A DNA stretch of 64,000 nucleotides from Thiomonas sp. X19. GTDB taxonomy: Bacteria > Pseudomonadota > Gammaproteobacteria > Burkholderiales > Burkholderiaceae_C. Made by a program: the position numbers and the translations under genes. The stretch covers positions 3,443,040 through 3,507,039 of the forward strand of contig NZ_LT605203.1 in the NCBI RefSeq assembly GCF_900089495.1. The letters are read 5' to 3'. Below the pieces are notes generated by a model. That model was not told the origin of the DNA. It searched no databases and saw nothing but the letters and a program-made list of their open reading frames with translations. Shown here piece by piece: positions 26,289-34,034 of this stretch (its first letter is position 1; the number at the start of each line of letters is the position of its first letter).

Positions 26289-28280
26289 TCAGGAACCCAG
26301 CGGTCGCCAGGTCAGACCCAGAAACACGCCAAAGGGTTCACGGTTGTAGCTGTAGGCCGTCTGATACTTCTTGTCGAACAGATTCTGCACCCGCGCATTC
26401 CAGCTCCACTGCGGCGTGATCGGGCCGCTGGCGGTGAGGTCGACGGTGGTGTAGGCGCCGAGGGTGGTCGGATTGCCGTTGGCATCGTTGTCCCAGCGCG
26501 GACCACTGTAATGCAGGGTTGCGCCATACAGCACATTGCCGATGGCGTGATTCACGCTGACATTGGCCAGGCTGCGCGCCCTTCGCTGCAATGTGGGATC
26601 GCCCGGCAAACTGGTGTTCACCGGCTGCTGCAGGGTCAGGTTGGCGTCATAGGCCCAGCCATGCCAGGCACCGCGACCCGTCAGTTCGAGGCCGCGGGTA
26701 CGGCTGCTGGCGATGTTCTGGAAAGTGCTGGTGTTGTAGTCGTAGATCCACTGATCGGTCGCCTGGGTCTGGAACAGCGTGGCGCGCAGCACGTTCGGCC
26801 CCTGCGACCACTGCAGCCCGGCTTCGGCGGAATGGGCTTTCTCCGGCCGCAGCGCGGGGTTGCCGTAATACGGTGCGTACAGGTAGCCCAGCGGGGCGGC
26901 ATTGAACGCGGTGGAGTAACTGGCAATCGCCTTGAAGCCGCCGCCCAGTTCATGCCCATAACCCAAATAACCCGTGTTCTGCCCCGAGTAGCCGCCGATG
27001 CTGTCGTGGCGCAGGTTCAACTGGATTTGATTGCCGCTGAACGCGCCATTCAAGCCGACGAACACCGCGTTGGCATTGCGGCTGGTGGCGTTGATGGAGC
27101 CGGTCAGCGACGTGATGGACTGGCGCTGCAGATCCAGCCCGGCTGTGGCTGTCCAGGCGCTGTCGAGTTGGACCACATTGCGCCAAAGCAGTTGCTGGGT
27201 ACGGGTGCGGTAGTTGATGTCGTACGGATAAGCGCTGAAATTGTCCACGGTATTCGCAGTGGCTTGTTGCGACAGACTGAGGTGCGAGGTCCAGTTCGTC
27301 GCCAGTTGGTTGTCGCTGAACAGTTGATACAAAGACTGCGTGGTGCTGCTCAGGTTGGTATCCGTCGGGCTGGCGTAGGCGCCATAGCTGTCGTAACTTG
27401 CCCGGCCTTCGCTGCGAAACGCGCGCAGCCCCAGCGATTGCCCCGGCGTCAGCTCCTGCACGATCGAGCCGTTGATCGTGGTGTTGCGATAGCCGTTCGC
27501 ATTGGGGTTGACATGGCTCTGCTGCTCCGGATTGATCGACGAAATGCCCTGCGTGGTGTAGCGGCTGATTCCTGCTTGCAACTGCGTCTTCCCCACTTCC
27601 CCGCTGGCGTTGGCCGAGACGGTTGCGGTGTTGCGGCTACCGGCGGTCACCGAGACCGAGGCCTGCGGAGTCTTCGCGCCCTTGCGCGTGGTGATGAGCA
27701 CCACGCCGCCAATCGCCCCCGAGCCGTAGATGGCAGAGACGTTGCCGCGGATGATTTCGATGCGCTGGATCTGGTCGGTCGTGAAGTTGTTGAGATAGGA
27801 CGTCCCGGTGGTGTCCTGCGCGTTGATCGGCACGCCATCGAGCAGCACCAGCACGTCGGTACCGCCAAAGCCGCGCACGAACACATTGCCGCTCTGTCCC
27901 GGCCCGCCATTGGACGTGACCTGCACACCCGCCGCCTGCTGCAGCAAAGTGGCGAGGTTCTGCACGCCCGACTCCTCGATCTGCTCGCGCGTGATCACGC
28001 TCACGCTGGGCAGCGCGCTGGACAAGGACTGTGGATAGCCGCTGGCCGACACCACCACGGGCGGCAGCGCCGTGGCCGCGGCTGCCGTTTGGGCATGTGC
28101 AGCATGGCCCGTCAGGAGCGCCAGGGCGAGTGCGCCGAGCATGGGCATGACGGGCGGCCGCAACGCCGGCGCGCGAGGGGCTGCGCAGGCCGCGCCGGGA
28201 GATGCGGCAAAGCACGAGGCGAAGGGCGAGGCGGGCAGGCGCAAATCGTGGCGCTGCTTCGTGGAACGATGGTTTTTCAT
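26289..28280 (-). CDS. btuB: TonB-dependent outer-membrane cobalamin receptor
   Basis: This protein of up to 663 aa has a signal segment (MLGALALALLTGHAAHAQ), a TonB-box region LPPVVVSASG, a plug domain (VSVITREQIEESGVQNLATLL, VFVRGFGG, VLVLLDGVPIN, IEIIRGNVSAIYGSGAIGG) and a 22-strand barrel. It ends FLGLTWRPLGS, so the usual terminal aromatic residue is not last. The ATG at 28280 gives a 60-residue pre-signal stretch; an ATG at 28148 (MPMLGALALALL) would give a normal signal peptide and may be the real start. B12 specificity is supported by the cobalamin riboswitch upstream. Confidence 0.92.
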   Translation of the reverse strand: MKNHRSTKQRHDLRLPASPFASCFAASPGAACAAPRAPALRPPVMPMLGALALALLTGHAAHAQTAAAATALPPVVVSASGYPQSLSSALPSVSVITREQIEESGVQNLATLLQQAAGVQVTSNGGPGQSGNVFVRGFGGTDVLVLLDGVPINAQDTTGTSYLNNFTTDQIQRIEIIRGNVSAIYGSGAIGGVVLITTRKGAKTPQASVSVTAGSRNTATVSANASGEVGKTQLQAGISRYTTQGISSINPEQQSHVNPNANGYRNTTINGSIVQELTPGQSLGLRAFRSEGRASYDSYGAYASPTDTNLSSTTQSLYQLFSDNQLATNWTSHLSLSQQATANTVDNFSAYPYDINYRTRTQQLLWRNVVQLDSAWTATAGLDLQRQSITSLTGSINATSRNANAVFVGLNGAFSGNQIQLNLRHDSIGGYSGQNTGYLGYGHELGGGFKAIASYSTAFNAAPLGYLYAPYYGNPALRPEKAHSAEAGLQWSQGPNVLRATLFQTQATDQWIYDYNTSTFQNIASSRTRGLELTGRGAWHGWAYDANLTLQQPVNTSLPGDPTLQRRARSLANVSVNHAIGNVLYGATLHYSGPRWDNDANGNPTTLGAYTTVDLTASGPITPQWSWNARVQNLFDKKYQTAYSYNREPFGVFLGLTWRPLGS

Positions 28281-28443
28281 GGGACTTCAGTCGATGGATA
28301 GCGGTTGCCGTGCTCCCCCGCACGGCTGACCGAAATCGAAAACCGCATCGCCCCGACATGAAGCCACGCAGGCCGTGGGCCTGCGCGACGCGCAAGGCCC
28401 TGGCACCCAGCCTGCCTCACCCCGGGCAGCGCTGCGGTTTTCG
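28281..28443 (-). promoter_or_regulatory. btuB leader downstream of the riboswitch: likely expression platform
   Basis: Immediately after the aptamer CGAAAACCGCA (28433-28443, minus) is perfectly complementary to TGCGGTTTTCG at 28337-28347. Inside this 85-nt loop is a strong hairpin GCAGGCC-GTG-GGCCTGC (28368-28384), and before the ATG lies GCCGTGC/GCACGGC (28307-28326) with a purine-rich loop that resembles a ribosome binding site. No U-run is seen, so control is more likely at translation than at termination. Confidence 0.6.
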
Positions 28444-28655
28444 CCTGTTGGCCGGTATCCGGGCTGGTGGACCTTCCCGATGCGCCTTCCCAGTGCCTTT
28501 GCAGGCGACCAGTGGCTTGTTGCATCGGGACGGCAGGCTCGCGCCTGCGTCCACGTACCGTTGCGGGGGCAGCACAGGCTGGATGCGTGCGAAGCCGGCA
28601 TCACCCTGTTTCCCGTTTAACCGCGCGACCACGAATGGCCGCGCAAGCACCAACA
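28443..28655 (-). ncRNA. Cobalamin (AdoCbl-type) riboswitch
   Basis: On the minus strand the conserved aptamer blocks appear in order: TTGGTGC (28647-28653), ACGGGAAACAGGGTG, GCTGCCCCCGCAACGGTA, AAGCCACTGG, CACTGGGAAGG and the B12 box AGCCCGGATACCGGCC (28450-28465). Every hallmark segment is present. The aptamer ends about 160 nt before the btuB ATG and should lower expression of btuBCD when cobalamin is plentiful. Confidence 0.95.
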
Positions 28656-28722
28656 GCATCATGGTAGGGGAAGGCCGGGGGAGACCCCGGTTCATGCCGT
28701 TCGAGGAGGCGAATCCTGGCAC

Positions 28723-28728
28723 TAGAAT
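28723..28728 (+). promoter_or_regulatory. -10 box of the zapB-like/zapA unit
   Basis: TAGAAT ends 7 nt before the ATG at 28736, and no Shine-Dalgarno sequence precedes that ATG, so the mRNA is probably leaderless. The -35 region at 28700-28705 is only a weak match. The same arrangement recurs in four other genes in the window. Confidence 0.55.
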
Positions 28729-28735
28729 CCGCCGC

Positions 28736-28987
28736 ATGAGCCCCCCAACGACGCCGACCGAGTTGCCTGCCTTGCTGGATGCCTTGAGCGACAAGGCCGA
28801 CCGCTTGGTGCTGCGCCACGCCGAACTCAAACGCACCAATGCCTTGCTGGACGAACGCATTCGCCAACTCGAGGCCGAGCGCGATTCCTTGCGGGCTCGG
28901 CTGCATGAAGCGCGTGCGCGCGTCGACCATCTGCTGGCCCGGCTGGACCCCCTGGCGGGCGTGCCTGCGACCGACCCCTCGGCCTGA
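28736..28987 (+). CDS. ZapB-like coiled-coil protein (TIGR02449-type)
   Basis: This 83-aa protein is almost entirely one coiled coil: LSDKADRLVLRHAELKRTNALLDERIRQLEAERDSL with Leu/Ile at heptad positions through about residue 70. Small proteins of this type usually stand directly ahead of zapA and are annotated TIGR02449 or ZapB-like. It is 46 bp upstream of zapA, same strand. It likely associates with the Z-ring, which is an inference from position and fold. The start is the first ATG after a clear -10 box. Confidence 0.75.
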   Translation: MSPPTTPTELPALLDALSDKADRLVLRHAELKRTNALLDERIRQLEAERDSLRARLHEARARVDHLLARLDPLAGVPATDPSA

Positions 28988-29033
28988 GCGCTGCCGCGCC
29001 CGCCTTCATCACCCCATTCCGCGAGATGCATCC

Positions 29034-29366
29034 ATGAGCAGCGCCACCCTGGAAGTGAGCATCATGGGCCAGAGCTATGTGCTGGCCTGCCCGCAGGGCG
29101 AGGAGGACGCGCTCCGGCTCGCCGTCGCCGAAGTCGACCGCGAGATGTGCAGCATCCGCGAGCTGGGCAAGATACGCGCCCGCGAACGCATCGCCGTCCT
29201 GGCGGCGCTCAACCTGGCCCATGCCAAGCTGCTGGCCTCCAGGCCCGGGGCCAACAGTGAAGCCGCAACCCCGCTCCCGGTCGAACTGCCTGCGCTGGCG
29301 GCCAGGATTGCGCAGATCAACCACCAGCTCGACACCGCGCTGGAAACCGACGGGCAATTGCTCTGA
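29034..29366 (+). CDS. zapA: Cell division protein ZapA
   Basis: This 110-aa protein begins MSSATLEVSIMGQSYVLACPQGEEDALRLAVAEVD, matching the ZapA N-terminal globular domain (strand, GQxY, C, then a helix with L..A...VD). It has the typical RIAVLAALNLAHAKL helix and a C-terminal coiled-coil region. ZapA tetramers bridge FtsZ protofilaments. A 6S RNA gene follows, as in many proteobacteria, which supports the call. Confidence 0.93.
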   Translation: MSSATLEVSIMGQSYVLACPQGEEDALRLAVAEVDREMCSIRELGKIRARERIAVLAALNLAHAKLLASRPGANSEAATPLPVELPALAARIAQINHQLDTALETDGQLL

Positions 29367-29405
29367 CGGCTTGACCCCAGGCAGCGACCGGGGCTGCGGC
29401 CCACC

Positions 29406-29411
29406 TACAAT
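29406..29411 (+). promoter_or_regulatory. -10 box of the 6S RNA gene
   Basis: TACAAT lies 7-10 bp before the predicted 6S RNA 5' end. A TTGACC at 29371-29376 is too far upstream (29 bp) to pair with it normally, so the -35 is uncertain. Confidence 0.6.
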
Positions 29412-29418
29412 CCAAAGC

Positions 29419-29591
29419 GTCTGCCTGGCCGCCCCGATCAGGCATTTCTTGAACCGATGCGCTTTGCCTCGGGCTTGGAATATTTCACATGGGCGCGCAG
29501 TGTCTCGCGCAGACGCTCCCGAAGTGTGGTGACCTTGCCCACCTGTTCCAACTGGGTTCAGGGATCAATGGTCGGCGCGGTTCGGGCAGAC
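29419..29591 (+). ncRNA. ssrS: 6S RNA
   Basis: The segment just after zapA folds into the 6S shape. The ends TCTGCC (about 29420) and GGGCAGA (29584-29590) pair and the pairing continues into CCGC/GCGG. Inner arms include CTTGAACC and, near the 3' side, TTCCAACTGGGTTCAGGG, which resembles the conserved 3' stem of enterobacterial 6S. The central bubble holds the AT-rich GGAATATTTCACA. 6S RNA mimics an open promoter and binds sigma-70 holoenzyme in stationary phase. Position, length (about 173 nt) and structure agree; the exact ends are estimates. Confidence 0.85.
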
Positions 29592-29662
29592 ACCTCTTCT
29601 GCGCACAACGTCGCCCCGCTTCGGCGACCCGGTGCATGACGACCTCAACCTTCTGATGTGCA

Positions 29663-30499
29663 ATGGCCTGGCAATTTCTGCTTGAACTCATGGTGCTGGG
29701 CTCGTTCACGGGCTTCATGGCTGGTCTGCTCGGCATTGGCGGCGGCATGCTGCTGGTGCCCTTTCTCACCTTCATGTTCACGCGCGAACACTTCGGCGCC
29801 GACCTGATCGTGCGCATGGCCATTGCCACGTCGCTGACCACCATCCTGTTCACCTCGGTATCGAGCGTGCGCGCGCATCACAAGCGTGGCGCCGTGCGCT
29901 GGGAAATCGCGGGCTGGATGGGCCTGGGCGCGGTGCTCGGCACCTTCGCCGGCGCCCAAGTCGCCGGCCTGCTCAAGTCAGGCTGGCTCGCCATGTTCTT
30001 CGCGTTTTTCGTCGGTCTTTCGGCATTGCGGATGTTGATGGTCGCGGGCCAAAAACAGGCGGTCGGCACAGCTGAATCCTTGCCGCTCAGGCCCGCGCTC
30101 ATCGGAACCGGGAGCCTGATCGGATTCATTTCATCGCTGTTGGGCGCCGGGGGCGGATTCCTGACCGTGCCGTTCCTGAGCTGGCGGGGCGTGGGCCTGC
30201 GCAACGCCGTGGCCACCAGCGCGGCCATGGGTTTTCCCATTGCCGCAGGCGGCCTTGCCGGATATGTCGTGGCCGGGCTTCATGCCGATGGCCTGCCCCC
30301 CGACTCGCTGGGGTATATCTACCTTCCCGCCTTGTTTGCCTGCGCGGCCACGAGCGTACTGATGGCCCCCGTGGGAGCAACCGTGGCGCATCGCATCCAT
30401 GTGCAGTCGCTCAAACGGGTGTTCGCCTTGCTGCTGTTGAGCCTGGCCAGCTATATGCTCTGGAAGGGCATGCATGCGATGGGCTGGATGCAAACCTGA
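29663..30499 (+). CDS. TauE/SafE-family sulfite/anion exporter permease
   Basis: This 278-aa membrane protein has about eight hydrophobic helices in two repeats. The family motif appears twice: GFMAGLLGIGGGMLLVPFL near residue 16 and GFISSLLGAGGGFLTVPFL near residue 153, with MAIATSLTTI and NAVATSAAMGFPIA after them. Members export sulfite, sulfoacetate or other organosulfur anions; the substrate here cannot be told. It begins about 70 bp after the 6S RNA. The PIN-domain frame starts 5 bp after its stop. Confidence 0.93.
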   Translation: MAWQFLLELMVLGSFTGFMAGLLGIGGGMLLVPFLTFMFTREHFGADLIVRMAIATSLTTILFTSVSSVRAHHKRGAVRWEIAGWMGLGAVLGTFAGAQVAGLLKSGWLAMFFAFFVGLSALRMLMVAGQKQAVGTAESLPLRPALIGTGSLIGFISSLLGAGGGFLTVPFLSWRGVGLRNAVATSAAMGFPIAAGGLAGYVVAGLHADGLPPDSLGYIYLPALFACAATSVLMAPVGATVAHRIHVQSLKRVFALLLLSLASYMLWKGMHAMGWMQT

Positions 30500-30504
30500 G
30501 CCGG

Positions 30505-31031
30505 ATGGCCGCCTGGGCACACCCCAATCCGGCGGCCAATAAGCCGACCGCAAAAGGCGAGCCTGGGGAACGCCCCCCGCTTTGGGTTCTCGACACGAAT
30601 GTCGTGCTCGACTGGCTGCTGTTCCAGGACGCGGCGATGCTGGCGCCGGCCCAGCGCCTGATGGCGGGTGGGGCACGCTGATCGCGACGGCCGCGATGCA
30701 GGAAGAAGCCCTGGAGGTGGCCACGCGCACCGTCTTTGCCAGACGCGGAGCAGCGTTCGATTTGCGCGAACGGGTGGCAAACGGCTTCACCCGACACGCC
30801 GACCTGCATGCAGGCACCGTGCCATGCCGCGCAGACGCCCCACCCTTGCGCTGCGCCGACCCGGACGACCAGATGTTCATCGACCTGGCACTGCACCGTT
30901 CAGCCCAGCTGATCTTGACCCGGGACAAGGCCTTGCTCGCCTTGGCCCCGGCAGCCCGAGTGCGGGGCCTGCGCATCCTGCGGCCGCAGGATTGGGCCAT
31001 GCCCACTGCGGCTGATCGACCTCGCGCTTGA
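30505..31031 (+). pseudogene. PIN-domain toxin-like gene with a frameshift
   Basis: The frame from the ATG at 30505 encodes PLWVLDTNVVLDWLLFQD, the first acidic strand of a VapC/PIN nuclease, but stops at 30681. The next frame continues the same domain: TLIATAAMQEEALEV, then DPDDQMFIDLALHR and LILTRDKALLALAP with the remaining acidic residues, ending at 31031. One missing base in the G-rich stretch around 30666-30673 would rejoin them. Such PIN proteins (putative toxin component, PIN family) usually stand alone beside housekeeping genes. It may be a true pseudogene, a phase-variable site or a sequencing error. Confidence 0.8.
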
Positions 31032-31033
31032 GT

Positions 31034-31855
31034 TCAGGCGGCAGGTTTCCAGCCCAGGCGCTTGGCCCGGCGCTTGGACCACCAGATCATGCCGATGCCC
31101 AGCGCGATGAGCGGAATCGACAGCAGTTGCCCCATGGTCAAGCCAAACCAGAGGTAGCCGAGAAAGGCGTCGGGCTGGCGGAAGAACTCGTCGGTGAAGC
31201 GTGCCAGGCCGTAGCCCAGGGCGAAACTGCCGGCAATGAAACCGCGGGGCCGCTCCTTGCGAGACAGCCACCACAACACCGTGAACAGCACAATGCCCTC
31301 GAAGAACATCTGGTACAGCTCGGATGGAAACCGCGGCACCATGCTGCCCGACTCGGGGTAGATCATCGCGCCCGGCCACCAGGCGGGCGCCGGACGACCC
31401 CACAGTTCACCATTGATGAAGTTGCCGATGCGGCCGAACGCCAAGCCGGGCGGCACCAGCGGCGCCACGAAATCGAGCAGATCCATCCACGCCACCTTGC
31501 GCGTCCAGGCAAACCAGCCGGCGGCCACCATCACACCAATCAAGCCGCCATGGAAAGCCATGCCGCCGTCCCAGACGGCGATGATGCGAGCGGGATGCGC
31601 GAAGTAGTACTCGGGCTGGTAGAACAGCACATAGCCGATGCGTCCGCCGAGGATGACGCCCAACACGCCGGCGAAGAGCAAATCCTCCACATCGCGCGAA
31701 GTCCAGCCAAAACGCGCATAGGGCTGATCCTTCAGCCGCTTCTTGGACAGCAGCCAGAACGCCAGGAAGCCCAGCAGGTACATGATGCCGTACCAATGGA
31801 TTTCGACGGGCCCCAGCTTCAGGGCAATGGGGTTGAAATTGGGATGAATTAGCAT
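31034..31855 (-). CDS. lgt: Prolipoprotein diacylglyceryl transferase
   Basis: This 273-aa inner-membrane enzyme transfers diacylglycerol from phosphatidylglycerol to the lipobox Cys of prelipoproteins. It has about seven membrane helices and the Lgt signature [15 protein letters not shown], along with [11 protein letters not shown] near the start and [12 protein letters not shown]. The ATG at 31855 is the family start; TACACT ends 8 nt before it, suggesting a leaderless mRNA. It converges on the PIN gene with a 2-bp gap. Confidence 0.97.
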   Translation of the reverse strand: MLIHPNFNPIALKLGPVEIHWYGIMYLLGFLAFWLLSKKRLKDQPYARFGWTSRDVEDLLFAGVLGVILGGRIGYVLFYQPEYYFAHPARIIAVWDGGMAFHGGLIGVMVAAGWFAWTRKVAWMDLLDFVAPLVPPGLAFGRIGNFINGELWGRPAPAWWPGAMIYPESGSMVPRFPSELYQMFFEGIVLFTVLWWLSRKERPRGFIAGSFALGYGLARFTDEFFRQPDAFLGYLWFGLTMGQLLSIPLIALGIGMIWWSKRRAKRLGWKPAA

Positions 31856-31955
31856 GGTTGCGAAGTGTACGGGGTCTGCATGATGGCTCCCTCGCACCCG
31901 TGATCTCGATGAGACGTAGGGCCACTCCCGAGTTTTTTCGATCCCCGCGAGGGAC

Positions 31956-31976
31956 GGCTGCAGCAAAACAGCAGCC
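31956..31976 (+). other. Hairpin and tandem repeat in the ilvD leader
   Basis: In the 248-bp lgt-ilvD spacer a 6-bp stem GGCTGC/GCAGCC (31956-31961, 31971-31976) has an A-rich loop. Further on, two near-identical tandem 11-mers GTTTCCGTTTT and GTTTCCGTCTT (32044-32065) lie just ahead of ilvD. I see no attenuator peptide. The function is unknown. Confidence 0.35.
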
Positions 31977-32103
31977 TGGGTCGTTTGGATGCCTGCCGGT
32001 ACGACAGGCTCGGTCCGGCCAGGTTCTGGATCCGTTGCGTTTCGTTTCCGTTTTGTTTCCGTCTTGTCCCGCCTTTTGCATGGCCTTTCGCATCGCCAAT
32101 CCC

Positions 32104-33789
32104 ATGACCGACAAACTCCGTTCTTCCACGATCACCGAGGGCGTTGCCCGCGCGCCCAACCGCTCCATGTTCTACGCCATGGGCTACACGAAGGCCGATT
32201 TCGCGCATCCGATGATCGGCATCGCCAACGCCCATTCCACCATCACGCCCTGCAACTCCGGGCTGCAGAAACTGGCGGATGCTGCCGTTGAAGGCGTGCG
32301 CGCCGCCGGCGGCAATCCGCAGATGTTCGGCACGCCGACCATCGCCGACGGCATGTCGATGGGCACCGAGGGCATGAAGTACTCGCTGGTGTCGCGCGAG
32401 GTCATCGCCGATTGCGTCGAAACCTGCGTGCAGGGACAGTGGATGGATGGCGTGCTGACCATCGGCGGCTGCGACAAGAACATGCCGGGCGCGATGATCG
32501 GCATGCTCCGCTGCAATGTGCCGGGCATCTTCGTCTATGGCGGCACCATCCTGCCCGGTCACTACAAGGGCAAAGACCTGAACATCGTCTCGGTGTTCGA
32601 GGCGGTGGGCGAGTTCTCCGCCGGACGCATGAGCCAGGTGGACTTCGACGCCATCGAGCAATGCTCGGTGCCCACCAGCGGTTCCTGCGGCGGCATGTAC
32701 ACCGCCAACACCATGTCCAGCGCCATCGAGGCGATGGGCATGTCGCTGCCCTATTCCTCCACCATGGCCAATGTGCACGACGAGAAGGTGCAATCGGCGC
32801 GCGACTCGGCACAGGTGCTGCTGGCTGCCGTGCGCGCCGGCCTGAAACCGCGCGACATCGTCACCCGCAAGGCGCTGGAAAACGCCGTGGCGGTGGTCAT
32901 GGCCACCGGCGGCTCGACCAACGCCGTGCTGCACCTGCTGGCCATCGCGCACGCTGGCGAAGTGCCGTTCACCATCGACGACTTCGAAGTCATTCGCAAG
33001 CGCACCCCGGTGCTGTGCGACATGAAGCCTTCCGGCAGATATGTGGCGACCGATCTGCATCGCGCCGGCGGCATTCCGCAGGTGATGAAAACCCTGCTCG
33101 CAGCCGGCCTGCTGCATGGCGACTGCATCACCATCAATGGCAAGACCGTGGCCGAGAACCTGGCCGACGTGCCCGAGGTGCCGCGCGCCGACCAGGACGT
33201 GATCCGGCCGATGACCGCGCCGCTGTACGCGCACGGACACCTCGCCATTCTGAAGGGCAATCTCGCCCCGGAAGGCTGCGTGGCCAAGATCACCGGCCTG
33301 AAGAACCCCAGCATGACCGGCCCGGCGCGCGTGTTCGACGACGAGCAAAGCGCGCTGCAAGCCATTCTGGCCAAGCAGATCAAGGCCGGCGACATCCTCG
33401 TGCTGCGCTACCTCGGCCCCAAGGGCGGCCCCGGCATGCCCGAAATGCTGGCCCCCACCTCGGCCCTCGTCGGCGCCGGCATGGGCGAGAGCGTCGGCCT
33501 CATCACCGATGGCCGCTTTTCCGGTGGCACCTGGGGCATGGTGGTCGGCCATGTGGCGCCCGAGGCCCAGGTCGGCGGCCTCATCGCCCTGATCCACGAG
33601 GGCGACAGCATCACCATCGACGCCCCCAGTTTGAGCCTGCAGCTCAACGTCAGCGAAGCCGAAATCACCCGCCGCCGCGCCGCGTGGCAGCCCCCCAAGG
33701 CACGCTACACCCGCGGCGTTCTGGCCAAGTTTGCCAAGCTTGCGGGAACGGCATCGCGCGGCTCGGTGCTGGACGCCGATCTGGGCTGA
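32104..33789 (+). CDS. ilvD: Dihydroxy-acid dehydratase
   Basis: This 561-aa enzyme catalyses the third common step of valine and isoleucine synthesis (dihydroxyacid to 2-oxoacid). The iron-sulfur cluster cysteines are C50 (TITPCNSG), C123 (GGCDKNMPG) and C195 ([12 protein letters not shown]). The C-terminal [16 protein letters not shown] is typical. Two in-frame ATGs, 32080 and 32104, are possible; neither has a clear ribosome binding site, and I take 32104, which leaves the usual short N-terminus before [15 protein letters not shown]. It is divergent from lgt, and a strong terminator follows. Confidence 0.97.
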   Translation: MTDKLRSSTITEGVARAPNRSMFYAMGYTKADFAHPMIGIANAHSTITPCNSGLQKLADAAVEGVRAAGGNPQMFGTPTIADGMSMGTEGMKYSLVSREVIADCVETCVQGQWMDGVLTIGGCDKNMPGAMIGMLRCNVPGIFVYGGTILPGHYKGKDLNIVSVFEAVGEFSAGRMSQVDFDAIEQCSVPTSGSCGGMYTANTMSSAIEAMGMSLPYSSTMANVHDEKVQSARDSAQVLLAAVRAGLKPRDIVTRKALENAVAVVMATGGSTNAVLHLLAIAHAGEVPFTIDDFEVIRKRTPVLCDMKPSGRYVATDLHRAGGIPQVMKTLLAAGLLHGDCITINGKTVAENLADVPEVPRADQDVIRPMTAPLYAHGHLAILKGNLAPEGCVAKITGLKNPSMTGPARVFDDEQSALQAILAKQIKAGDILVLRYLGPKGGPGMPEMLAPTSALVGAGMGESVGLITDGRFSGGTWGMVVGHVAPEAQVGGLIALIHEGDSITIDAPSLSLQLNVSEAEITRRRAAWQPPKARYTRGVLAKFAKLAGTASRGSVLDADLG

Positions 33790-33829
33790 TTCCTCGCAAA
33801 GCAAACCGCAGGGCGATCAGCGCCGGCTT

Positions 33830-33868
33830 GCGTCCACGGCGCCATCAATCCTCTGGCGCCGTGGACGC
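33830..33868 (+). terminator. Strong hairpin terminator after ilvD
   Basis: A perfect 15-bp stem (33830-33844 with 33854-33868, core GTCCACGGCGCCA) encloses a 9-nt loop TCAATCCTC, 40 bp after the ilvD stop. There is only a short TT/TC tract after it. It should keep ilvD transcription out of the NRPS gene. Confidence 0.75.
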
Positions 33869-34034
33869 TTTCGAGGCGCCGCTTCTTGCTTGATCTCGAT
33901 CACGAAACCACGTTGACGGAAAGACCTATCCCCCAAGTCATGGGTTGCCCGATCTCGGGTTTCCAAGTCACATGCGCGTTGCGTGCTGTGCATAAGCAAC
34001 TGTCGGTGTTGCCCCCTGGAAACCAACGTCCATC

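Noticed and set aside
31849..33804. 651-aa open frame antisense to ilvD
   Set aside because: His/Gly/Ala-rich antisense shadow; ilvD is intact with its cluster cysteines.
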